Positions 11,938-18,219 of a stretch of 19,443 nt of DNA are shown one piece after another (within the stretch, counting starts at the first letter, position 1; each line of letters begins with the position of its first letter). The stretch is from Acidobacteriota bacterium (lineage in GTDB: Bacteria; Acidobacteriota; Terriglobia; Terriglobales; Acidobacteriaceae): NCBI GenBank assembly GCA_021805265.1, contig JAJZFR010000324.1, positions 1 to 19,443 on the forward strand. The letters are read 5' to 3'. The translations under genes were made by a program, and so were the position numbers. The notes beneath the pieces were generated by a model. The model was given only the letters and a program-made list of their open reading frames with translations, was not told the DNA's origin and made no database searches.

Positions 11938-13497
11938 CTACGCAAACAGCGATGTCTGACGCTCAATTCGAACCTTTTTCCCGATGGCGTTTAGTATCTG
12001 CTCTGCGGGAATCTTTGACAGTTCCTTGGGTTCCACTTTATGCAACCCGCCACCATAGACCCGCCCTTCAGTTACTAACTGTGAGGGCGTAATCCGTTGC
12101 AAGGCTTCAAACACCCTTGGATAAAGGGCGGGGTCAGACACAAGCGCATCCCTCAGCCACCCTTTAGGGTAGAGCATCAGATACACATTATGAGCTGTAG
12201 CCTCAGAACGATTCCAAATGAACCGGAACGGAGGCTTTCCGTTTCGTGAGCGGCCCATGTATGTGCATAGGAAGGGAGCAGCGGGACGTTGCTCTTGCGC
12301 GTACCAGAGTGAGCGGTGAGAGGCTAAATAGGCGGTGTCCACCTTCAGCACCTTCCCGTGCTGCAAATACTCGTAAAGCCTTGGCCAGTTTGCCCTGATG
12401 CTGTCCTCGCACTCATTGCAGTTCAGCAAGAAAAGCCGGGGTGAGAGTGCGGGAATACCGTCCGCGTGGGTCTCCACAACGTCACACGTCAGATTCCGTG
12501 GACCGGGGAGAATCGGCTTCAGAAACTTTTGCGGAATTCCCCATTCCGATACTCGGTCCTCGGTCATGATGAAAAAACCATTGTCTCCAGTGGCGAGGCC
12601 ACGTTTGATGCAAAATAAGTCCCCAAGAGTAGGCCCATTGTGTTGCACAAAACCTGTACTTGCCGGGAACTGCGTCCACTTTTGTGAGATACGTAAATCG
12701 TCTAGAGGGACCATCACTTCAACTTCGGGATCGTCAATCGGTCCCGCGAAAGAGAATCTGACGGTATGCTCTGCAGACGGGACTGACTTGCGAAAGATGA
12801 CCACGGCGGAGGAAACAAGAGCATCGGCGAATTGTGCATCCGTAGGGCAGAATCGGTGAATCTGTAGCAGCGTCACACGCTCTGTCAAATATCGCCGGAC
12901 TGTTGCGCCGTAATTCACGTCCATGAACTCTGACGGAATCAGCCATACGCCGAGGCCGCCATCTTCCATCCAATCGTGAGCAAGCAACAGAAAATAGCAG
13001 TACAGGCCAGCCAAGCCGCTGATTGACATTTGCAATGATTGTGCGAGGTGGGCGCGTAGACGGTGCTTGTCCTCGGCGCTCAGGTGGTGGTGCCGAACAT
13101 AAGGAGGGTTGGTAAGCACTAAGTTATATCGCCCATCGGGTGGCCCAACACGAGTAAAGTCCCCATGCGCAAGGTTAAGTCCATACCCCTTCCACAAAGC
13201 ACGGGCTGTATCGACAAAGAGAGGGTCCAGTTCCACCCCGGATGCCGCGGCAATCCGCCCCGGCTCACATACGGACAAGAGCGCAGAGAAAAATGACCCT
13301 GTACCAAAAGCCGGGTCAATAAAACGCACTCTCTCATTCCCCATAAACGTGAGTGCATATCGGGCTAGACTGACAGCAAGTGGTGAAGGCGTGGCAAACT
13401 GCCCCCACTTATTACGCTCAATCGCGCTCTTGAGGGCGTCAAGCCGCGCCTGCTCTGCCAATCGCTTTTCTTCGACAACACAAGCAACAGTCGCCAT
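11938..13497 (-). CDS. Type II DNA adenine-N6 methyltransferase (Eco57I/TaqI class), partner of the XamI-like endonuclease
   Basis: This enzyme would transfer a methyl group from S-adenosylmethionine to adenine N6 in the recognition site, protecting host DNA from the adjacent nuclease. The 519-residue product shows the N-terminal motifs of the gamma class in order: motif X KWGQFATP (30-37), motif I DPAFGTGSF (61-69) for AdoMet binding, an acidic GVELDP (88-92), HGDF (111-114), and catalytic motif IV NPPY (130-133). The C-terminal half (about 270-510) would hold target recognition. It starts 3 nt after the endonuclease stop, so translation is probably coupled; only a weak G-rich ribosome binding site (GGGG) is visible. 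Codon use differs from its neighbours, with TTA for Leu126, for example. Specificity GTCGAC is inferred only from the partner gene. Confidence 0.88.
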   Translation of the reverse strand: MATVACVVEEKRLAEQARLDALKSAIERNKWGQFATPSPLAVSLARYALTFMGNERVRFIDPAFGTGSFFSALLSVCEPGRIAAASGVELDPLFVDTARALWKGYGLNLAHGDFTRVGPPDGRYNLVLTNPPYVRHHHLSAEDKHRLRAHLAQSLQMSISGLAGLYCYFLLLAHDWMEDGGLGVWLIPSEFMDVNYGATVRRYLTERVTLLQIHRFCPTDAQFADALVSSAVVIFRKSVPSAEHTVRFSFAGPIDDPEVEVMVPLDDLRISQKWTQFPASTGFVQHNGPTLGDLFCIKRGLATGDNGFFIMTEDRVSEWGIPQKFLKPILPGPRNLTCDVVETHADGIPALSPRLFLLNCNECEDSIRANWPRLYEYLQHGKVLKVDTAYLASHRSLWYAQEQRPAAPFLCTYMGRSRNGKPPFRFIWNRSEATAHNVYLMLYPKGWLRDALVSDPALYPRVFEALQRITPSQLVTEGRVYGGGLHKVEPKELSKIPAEQILNAIGKKVRIERQTSLFA

Positions 13498-13500
13498 TTT

Positions 13501-14463
13501 TCAAAACCCCAACTCGGCCAAGTCTTCCAACCGATGCTCCCATACCCAGTCAATTCCCTCGGCTGCTTCATAGCCAAGATATGCCGCATCGAAATAACCG
13601 CACAGAAACAGAACGAAAACCACATTCTCGCCGTAAGTCGCCCTAAGCTGACTCACCTTTACAGCCTCTTCCTTGCGACGCTTATAGACGTTCGTAAAAT
13701 CCCCAGCGGACTTGGCCTCAATGAGCACTGGCAAATGTGGGAGTATAACCGTCTTCGGCTGTATAACAGCGTCCACGGGGATATTGACCGTCTTGTCGTT
13801 CGTCTTCGAATTTGTCACCTTCACATTGTGCCGAAAGGTGAAGGTTCCCGGCTCCATTTGGTCAATCGGCTCACCGGGAGTGTGCTCTTGGGGTCTGTAG
13901 CCGCGTTTGACTAGGTACTGTTCAATCGTGGCGAGCTGTCTTTTTTCTTGAGCGTTCCTGACAATAGGGTCCGCCACCGCTCCGCACAGCCGGTCAGCCA
14001 CGATAGTAGAGGACCGATAGCGTTCTTCCTCTGTGGGACGGCGCTTCTCTGTAAGCCACGGAAAAATGTCCGCATCCAGCATCTTGGAAACAATGCTCGT
14101 GATTCTGCCCAAATGCTCCATGAGCAGCAGTGGGGAGAGCTTGGGTGGAACCTTTCCTTCTTCAAGACAGCCCACGAGATTCTTGGTGGAATCGGCAAGC
14201 CCGATGAGCCTGTCCCGCGCCAGAGGCGGACAGGTTGACATTCGCAGCATTGGAAGAATTGCTGGGGATTCCTGAACGATAGCCGGAGTGAGCTTCGTAA
14301 AGTCTTCGGTAGCGATAAGGCCCAGCTCTACCTGCTCAACAGTTTTGCCCCTCGTTTCTCGATAGGCTTTCGGGGCAAAATTCATAAACCACTCATTAAA
14401 TTGATCAACAGACGCTCGTGTATCTGCTTTCCAGAGGTGCGGCTTGTCAGCATTGATGGGCAT
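13501..14463 (-). CDS. XamI-family type II restriction endonuclease
   Basis: The 320-residue product matches my recollection of the XamI endonuclease family, in the N-terminal MPINADKPHLWKAD, in the central VADRLCGAVADPIVRNAQE and in the C-terminal LFLCGYFDAAYLGYEAAEGI. A plausible PD-(D/E)xK site is D231 (PVDAVI) and E249-A-K251 (LIEAKSAGDF). Family members cut GTCGAC, and I infer that specificity here without proof. It is upstream of the methyltransferase with 3 nt between them, an R-before-M order. No controller (C) gene is visible. The ATG at 14463 has no clear Shine-Dalgarno sequence (GCTAAGAAACGAACCCT precedes it), suggesting weak translation. The promoter area contains inverted repeats. 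The frame is intact with no sign of decay. Confidence 0.82.
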   Translation of the reverse strand: MPINADKPHLWKADTRASVDQFNEWFMNFAPKAYRETRGKTVEQVELGLIATEDFTKLTPAIVQESPAILPMLRMSTCPPLARDRLIGLADSTKNLVGCLEEGKVPPKLSPLLLMEHLGRITSIVSKMLDADIFPWLTEKRRPTEEERYRSSTIVADRLCGAVADPIVRNAQEKRQLATIEQYLVKRGYRPQEHTPGEPIDQMEPGTFTFRHNVKVTNSKTNDKTVNIPVDAVIQPKTVILPHLPVLIEAKSAGDFTNVYKRRKEEAVKVSQLRATYGENVVFVLFLCGYFDAAYLGYEAAEGIDWVWEHRLEDLAELGF

Positions 14464-14483
14464 AGGGTTCGTTTCTTAGCGCA

Positions 14484-14517
14484 GCGTTTACCTATAATTT
14501 AAACGCCCTTTAGGCGT
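14484..14517. promoter_or_regulatory. Inverted repeats in the restriction-gene promoter region
   Basis: GCGTTTA-CCTATAATT-TAAACGC (14484-14506) is a perfect 7-bp inverted repeat around an A/T-rich core that can supply a -10-like element. Overlapping it, ACGCC-CTTTA-GGCGT (14503-14517) is a second perfect 5-bp inverted repeat. They lie 21-54 nt upstream of the restriction gene start. They look like an operator, but the binding protein is unknown. A good -35 element could not be identified. Confidence 0.4.
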
Positions 14518-14627
14518 ACCTCCGTTTTTCTCAGAGGTCACCCAGGGCCGACGCATATTAATATCCATAGGTTGCTGGATGCAGCGAGTGTGAAATGGGC
14601 GAGAAGGGGAAATGGACAATTCCCTGA
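14518..14627. other. Spacer between restriction gene and transposase relic
   Basis: About 110 nt with no gene. It contains a 10-bp palindrome ATATTAATAT near 14557 and A/T-rich tracts. Together with the end of the relic it probably marks one boundary of the acquired segment. No intact insertion-sequence end could be recognised. Confidence 0.35.
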
Positions 14628-14879
14628 AGTATTTTGCCGAACTCCGTGATCCGCCAGCATTGGGGCATCGAAAACAAGCTGCGCTGGGTGCTCGATGTCG
14701 GCTTCGGCGAAGATTTAGACCGAAAACGAGCCAGGCATGCAGCGCAAAACTTCTCCCTGCTCAACCGCATCGCGCTCAACCTGCTCAAACAGGAAACAAC
14801 CTTCAAACGTGGCATAAACGGAAAACCTCTCAAACCCGCCTTGTACCATCCCTACCTGCTCAAATTACTGGGAATTTGA
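14628..14879 (+). pseudogene. C-terminal relic of an ISAs1-family transposase
   Basis: The frame is open from just after a TGA (14625-14627) to TGA 14877-14879 and encodes about 82 residues. It matches the C-terminal block of ISAs1-type DDE transposases: RQHWGIENKLRWVLDVGFGE, then ALNLLKQETTFKRGINGKPL and YLLKLLGI. The catalytic core, the N-terminal DUF region and the normal start are missing, so it is non-functional. It is the only plus-strand coding trace inside the cluster. It ends 6 nt from the aminotransferase stop, so the right end of the element is also lost. Confidence 0.82.
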
Positions 14880-14885
14880 TATGCG

Positions 14886-16094
14886 TCAGCCCGCCACTCC
14901 CGCCAGCGCCTGCCCGGCCACCTCCGCCAGACGCCCAATCCCGATGCGAATCTTCTCCTCCGTCGCATTCGAAAAATTCAGCCGCAGATACCGCTCGCCG
15001 GAGCGAGTCGTCGGGCCGTCCGGAAAGAAATCCCTGCCCGGAACAAAAAGCACCTTCCGCGCAATCGCCTCCTGCAACATCGCCCCCGCGTCCACCCCCT
15101 CCGGCGACGTCACCCACAGAAACATCCCGCCCTCCGGATGCGTCCACTCGTAACCCTCCGGCATCGTCTCGCTCAGGCACTGCTCCATCAGCGCAAATCG
15201 TGCGCCATACAGCGCGCGAATCCGCTCAATATGCGCCTCGCCGTCAAAATCCGTCAGATACCGATCCACAATCCGCTGGTCGATATTCGACGTATGCAGG
15301 TCCGCCGCCTGCTTGGCGATCCCCAGGCTCCGCAGCAGCTTTTCATGCCCCGCCACCCAGCCCACGCGCAGCCCCGGCGTAATCGTCTTCGACACCGTGC
15401 TCACATACAACACGATCCCCGCCTGATCGAGCGCCGCAATCGGTGCAATATTCTCGCCCCGGTAGCGCAGCTTCCCATACGGATCGTCCTCCACCACCAC
15501 CAGCCCATGCCGCGCAGCCAGCTCATAGATCGTCCGCCTCCGCTCGGCCGCCAGCGTAATCCCGGTCGGATTCTGGAAGTTCGGAATCACATACAGCAGC
15601 TTCGGGCGCTCCCGGACAATCGCCGCCTCCAGCGCCTCCGGCACCAGTCCCCACGCATCCGTGCGCACCGCGGCAAAACGCGCCTCATACGCCTGAAACG
15701 CCTGGATCGCCGCCAGATACGTCGGGCTTTCCGTCAGCACGCAATCCCCTGGATCCAGCAGCACCTTGGCAATCAGGTCCAGCCCCTGCTGCGAGCCGCT
15801 CGTCACCAGAATGTTCTCCACCCTCGTGCCGCCAACCCCGCGGCCCCGCATCTCGGCGGCAAATTTCTCACGCAGCGGACCATACCCCTCCGTCACCGCG
15901 TATTGCAACGCCTGCGCTCCCGACTCCGCCAGCACGCGCTCCGCGCACGCGGCAATCTCCGCCACCGGAAAACACTCCGGAGCCGGCAATCCACCGGCAA
16001 ACGAGATCATCTCCGGCTGCTCGGTCGCTTTCAGAATCTCGCGAACCGCCGAAGGGCGCATCTCTCCCATCCTGCGCGACAAACGGTAATCCAT
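14886..16094 (-). CDS. PLP-dependent aminotransferase, fold type I (LysN/2-aminoadipate-like)
   Basis: This is a cytosolic transaminase of the family that includes LysN and the aminotransferase half of MocR regulators (COG1167-type). The 402-residue product is complete. It shows SFAGGLPAPECFP (31-43) near the N-terminus, LQYAVTEGYGPLREKFA (63-79), cofactor-binding NPTG (175-178) and DDPYG (203-207), and the Schiff-base lysine K236 in VSTVSKTITPGLRVGW. A carboxylate-binding arginine lies in the C-terminal YLRLNFSN. The substrate cannot be read from sequence; branched-chain, aromatic or 2-aminoadipate are all possible. The ATG at 16094 follows AAGGAAG. It lies directly downstream of the rplK terminator, with no clear promoter of its own, and runs up against the transposase relic. 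Its base composition resembles the host core genes more than the R-M genes. Confidence 0.9.
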   Translation of the reverse strand: MDYRLSRRMGEMRPSAVREILKATEQPEMISFAGGLPAPECFPVAEIAACAERVLAESGAQALQYAVTEGYGPLREKFAAEMRGRGVGGTRVENILVTSGSQQGLDLIAKVLLDPGDCVLTESPTYLAAIQAFQAYEARFAAVRTDAWGLVPEALEAAIVRERPKLLYVIPNFQNPTGITLAAERRRTIYELAARHGLVVVEDDPYGKLRYRGENIAPIAALDQAGIVLYVSTVSKTITPGLRVGWVAGHEKLLRSLGIAKQAADLHTSNIDQRIVDRYLTDFDGEAHIERIRALYGARFALMEQCLSETMPEGYEWTHPEGGMFLWVTSPEGVDAGAMLQEAIARKVLFVPGRDFFPDGPTTRSGERYLRLNFSNATEEKIRIGIGRLAEVAGQALAGVAG

Positions 16095-16143
16095 GCTGCT
16101 TCCTTCCCACTTCCTGATTTTTTCCCTGCGGCCCCGCGCGACC

Positions 16144-16180
16144 CAAAACAAAAGCGGCCCTCCTCTTCGGGGAAGGCCGC
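16144..16180 (-). terminator. Strong intrinsic terminator after rplK
   Basis: In transcript sense GCGGCCTTCC and GGAGGGCCGC form a 10-bp stem (one G-U pair) with a 7-nt loop. The stem is followed immediately by TTTTGTTTTGG. It begins 25 nt after the rplK stop and would end the tuf-secE-nusG-rplK transcript, separating it from everything downstream. Confidence 0.92.
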
Positions 16181-16204
16181 CTGCATCGCCACCGACCGCT
16201 TGCC

Positions 16205-16642
16205 TTACGCGACCACTTCAATGCCCATCGAGCGCGCCGTGCCCTTGATGCTCTTGATCGCTGCGTCCACTGAGGCCGCATTCAAATCCGGCATCTTCGT
16301 CTCGGCAATCTCGCGCACCTGCTTTTCCGTCACCTTGCCCACCTTGTCCTTGTTGGGCGTGCCGGCGCCTTTTTGCACTCCGGCTGCGCGCAGCAGCAGG
16401 TTCGAGGCCGGCGGCGTCTTCGTCACAAAGGTAAAGCTGCGGTCCGCATACACCGTAATGACCACAGGAATGGTAAATCCTTCCATCTCCTTGGTCTGCG
16501 TCCGCGCATTGAACTGCTTGCAGAACTCCATGATGTTGACCTGAGCCTGACCCAGCGCCGGGCCAACCGGTGGCGCAGGCGTCGCCTTGCCCGCCACAAT
16601 CTGGAGCTTCACATATCCGGTAATCTTCTTCGGAGGTGCCAT
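16205..16642 (-). CDS. rplK: 50S ribosomal protein L11
   Basis: L11 binds 23S rRNA at the GTPase-associated centre next to the L10-L12 stalk. The 145-residue product is of standard length. It has the conserved Pro-rich PAPPVGPALGQAQVNIMEF (22-40) of the N-terminal domain and the RNA-binding C-terminal domain (VTEKQVREIAETKMPDLNA...SIKGTARSMGI). The ATG at 16642 has AAGGA about 8 nt upstream. It lies 156 nt after nusG; that spacer holds a small CAGCC-AGA-GGCTG stem but no promoter I can support. It is followed by a strong terminator instead of rplA, which is unusual. Confidence 0.97.
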   Translation of the reverse strand: MAPPKKITGYVKLQIVAGKATPAPPVGPALGQAQVNIMEFCKQFNARTQTKEMEGFTIPVVITVYADRSFTFVTKTPPASNLLLRAAGVQKGAGTPNKDKVGKVTEKQVREIAETKMPDLNAASVDAAIKSIKGTARSMGIEVVA

Positions 16643-16798
16643 CGTCTGTTTCCTTTTTTTGCGGCCCTCCAGCCTCTGGCTGCTGGATCGACCGATCTTG
16701 CATTAATTTTGGTAAAGCTGCGCCCGCTTTGGCCTGCAACCGATGCGCGCCAGACGCCGCACCAGCTAGAAGCTGAAAGCTACCGGCAGGCAGCCGCC

Positions 16799-17407
16799 CT
16801 ACTCAATCTTTTCCACCTTCGCAAACTCCAGTTCCACCGGCGTCGAGCGCCCAAAGATCGTCACCATCACCTTCAACGTCTCGCGATCCTCGTTCACCTC
16901 GTCCACCACTCCATTGAAGTTGGCAAACGGCCCGTCGGTAATCCGCACCGACTCGTTCTTCTCAAACCGAATCTTCTGCCGCGGCTTCTCCCGCGCCTCG
17001 CTCGAACGGTTCAGCAGCGAGCCAATCTCTTCCTCGCTCAGCGCCACCGGCTTGTCGCCCGTGCCCAGGAAGCCGGTTACCTTCGGCGTCTCCTTGATGA
17101 TGTGCCAGATCTGGTTATCCAGCTCCATCTCGATCAGCACATAGCCGGGGATAAACACCCGCTCCACCGTCCGCTTCTTGCCGTTCACCGTCTCCGTCAC
17201 CTGCTCGGTCGGAACGATAATCTGCCCAAAACGGCTCTCCATCCCAAACGCCTGAATGCGGCTCAGCAGCGACTCCCTCACCTTGCGCTCAAAGCCCGAG
17301 TAGGCGTGCAGAATGTACCAGCGGAAATTCGGATTCCGCACAGCCTCGGTGCTCTCGATTGCCGGCTCCGCGCCTGGCTCCAGATTCTCTTCCATCTCTG
17401 CTCTCAT
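16799..17407 (-). CDS. nusG: Transcription termination/antitermination factor NusG
   Basis: NusG binds RNA polymerase through its NGN domain and couples it to Rho or to the ribosome through its KOW domain. The 202-residue product has a roughly 25-residue acidic N-terminal extension, the NGN domain starting RWYILHAYSGFE (29-40) and including RVFIPGYVLIEM (83-94), a linker, and the KOW motif GPFANFNGVVDEV (159-171). ATGs at 17407 and 17395 are both possible starts. I kept the first because the nearby GGAAACGAG gives some Shine-Dalgarno potential. It is 38 nt downstream of secE. Confidence 0.96.
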   Translation of the reverse strand: MRAEMEENLEPGAEPAIESTEAVRNPNFRWYILHAYSGFERKVRESLLSRIQAFGMESRFGQIIVPTEQVTETVNGKKRTVERVFIPGYVLIEMELDNQIWHIIKETPKVTGFLGTGDKPVALSEEEIGSLLNRSSEAREKPRQKIRFEKNESVRITDGPFANFNGVVDEVNEDRETLKVMVTIFGRSTPVELEFAKVEKIE

Positions 17408-17445
17408 CTCGTTTCCAGCCTCTCCCGCACTTCTTCCACCCGCGC

Positions 17446-17712
17446 TCAGGAGCCTGCCAGCCGATCCATAATCTGCTTCAGCACATAGGAGAAGACCGTG
17501 TCCGTCACATAGAAATACGCCGCAAAGAAGAAGACCACGGCCAGAACCACCACCGTCGTCGTCTGCACTTCCTGCCGCGAAGGCGCAACCACCTTGCGCA
17601 TCTCCACCCGCACATCGCCCAGAAATCTCCGAAACCGCTCCACCGTGCCCGTCAGCGCCGCGACCTTCGATTCTCCCGCGTTGCCTTCGGCGATTGCCGC
17701 TGTCTTTGCCAT
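17446..17712 (-). CDS. secE: Preprotein translocase subunit SecE
   Basis: This is the small membrane subunit of the SecYEG translocon. The 88-residue product has a short cytosolic amphipathic part with the conserved EMRKVVAPSRQEVQTTT (37-53), then a single transmembrane helix (about 52-70, VVVLAVVFFFAAYFYV). It is the short, one-helix form usual outside gamma-proteobacteria. The ATG at 17712 has AGGA 11 nt upstream, and the 21 codons upstream in frame are basic and unlike the family. It lies between tRNA-Trp and nusG in the standard order. Confidence 0.95.
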   Translation of the reverse strand: MAKTAAIAEGNAGESKVAALTGTVERFRRFLGDVRVEMRKVVAPSRQEVQTTTVVVLAVVFFFAAYFYVTDTVFSYVLKQIMDRLAGS

Positions 17713-17795
17713 CTTCGTCTGCTTCCTGTCGCGCTTTGCGCTTCTGCCGCCACGCTCAACCCGTCTCGCGCGCAACTTCGTTCCTGAAAAACATC

Positions 17796-17871
17796 TGGCA
17801 GGGGCGGAGGGATTCGAACCCCCAAGTTCGGTTTTGGAGACCGACAGTTTAACCGTTGAGCTTACGCCCCT
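17796..17871 (-). tRNA. tRNA-Trp (anticodon CCA), CCA end encoded
   Basis: The minus strand folds as a tRNA: acceptor AGGGGCG/CGCCCCT, anticodon arm TCGGT-CTCCAAA-ACCGA with anticodon CCA, T-arm GGGGG-TTCGAAT-CCCTC, discriminator G and a genome-encoded CCA (17796-17798). In the D-arm, AGCT faces AACT, leaving one C-A mismatch. It lies between rpmG and secE, where tRNA-Trp is found in many bacteria, and is probably processed from the tuf-secE transcript. Confidence 0.96.
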
Positions 17872-17904
17872 GTGCCTGTCCGGGCAGCGCCCGATCAGTC
17901 GAAT

Positions 17905-18054
17905 TTACTTGGTTTCCCGATGTGCGCGGTGCGTACGGCAGCGCTTGCAGAACTTCGACAACTCCAGACGACCCGTCGTCGTCTTCTTGTTCTTCGTCGT
18001 CGTGTAGTTGCGCTCCTTGCACTCTGTGCACTGCAATGTCACAATCTCTCGCAT
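17905..18054 (-). CDS. rpmG: 50S ribosomal protein L33
   Basis: This is a 49-residue small ribosomal protein of the large subunit. The product starts MREIVTLQCTECKERNYTTT, continues KNKKTTTGRLELSKFCKRCR, and has C9, C12, C36 and C39 as two CxxC pairs. It is therefore the zinc-binding (C+) form. The ATG at 18054 is preceded by AGGA at 7 nt. It ends 33 nt from the tRNA-Trp 5' end and lies 165 nt downstream of tuf, the common tuf-rpmG-trnW-secE arrangement. Confidence 0.95.
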   Translation of the reverse strand: MREIVTLQCTECKERNYTTTKNKKTTTGRLELSKFCKRCRTHRAHRETK

Positions 18055-18110
18055 CTCTTCATCCTAACCGATTCCAGCCCATCCCTTGCAGCCGAACTCT
18101 TCCCAGATTT

Positions 18111-18169
18111 TTCCTGCCCTGCTTTTCCTGCCCTGCTTGTTCCTGTCCAGCTTGCTTCTGTCCTGCCCG
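18111..18169 (-). repeat. Four imperfect tandem 14-15-nt repeats between tuf and rpmG
   Basis: On the plus strand TTCCTGCCCTGCTT (18111), TTCCTGCCCTGCTTG (18125), TTCCTGTCCAGCTTG (18140) and CTTCTGTCCTGCCCG (18155) follow one another. In the transcript this is a purine-rich run of (A)AGCAGGGCAGGAA units in the non-translated spacer. It resembles the GAAGCAGG motifs in the rplL-rpoB and rpoB-rpoC spacers. Confidence 0.75.
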
Positions 18170-18176
18170 TCTCTCC

Positions 18177-18203
18177 CGCGCGGAGCCGAACCGGCTCCGC
18201 GCG
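18177..18203 (-). promoter_or_regulatory. Perfect 12-bp GC-rich hairpin after tuf
   Basis: CGCGCGGAGCCG and CGGCTCCGCGCG form a perfect 12-bp stem with a 3-nt loop, starting 16 nt past the tuf stop. There is no U-tract after it in the direction of tuf transcription, so it is not a classical terminator. It may protect the tuf mRNA 3' end, pause polymerase or act as a processing site. Confidence 0.7.
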
Positions 18204-18219
18204 TCTGTGTTTGCCCCGT

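Noticed and set aside
14612..15382. Plus-strand open frame of 256 codons across the transposase relic and aminotransferase end
   Set aside because: It is in a different frame from the real transposase relic, and its Pro/Ser/Arg-rich sequence is a mirror of the aminotransferase gene.
16643..16798. Promoter or L1-binding leader upstream of rplK
   Set aside because: TTGCAG is present but no -10 lies at the right distance, and only a 5-bp stem is visible; not enough to call a site.
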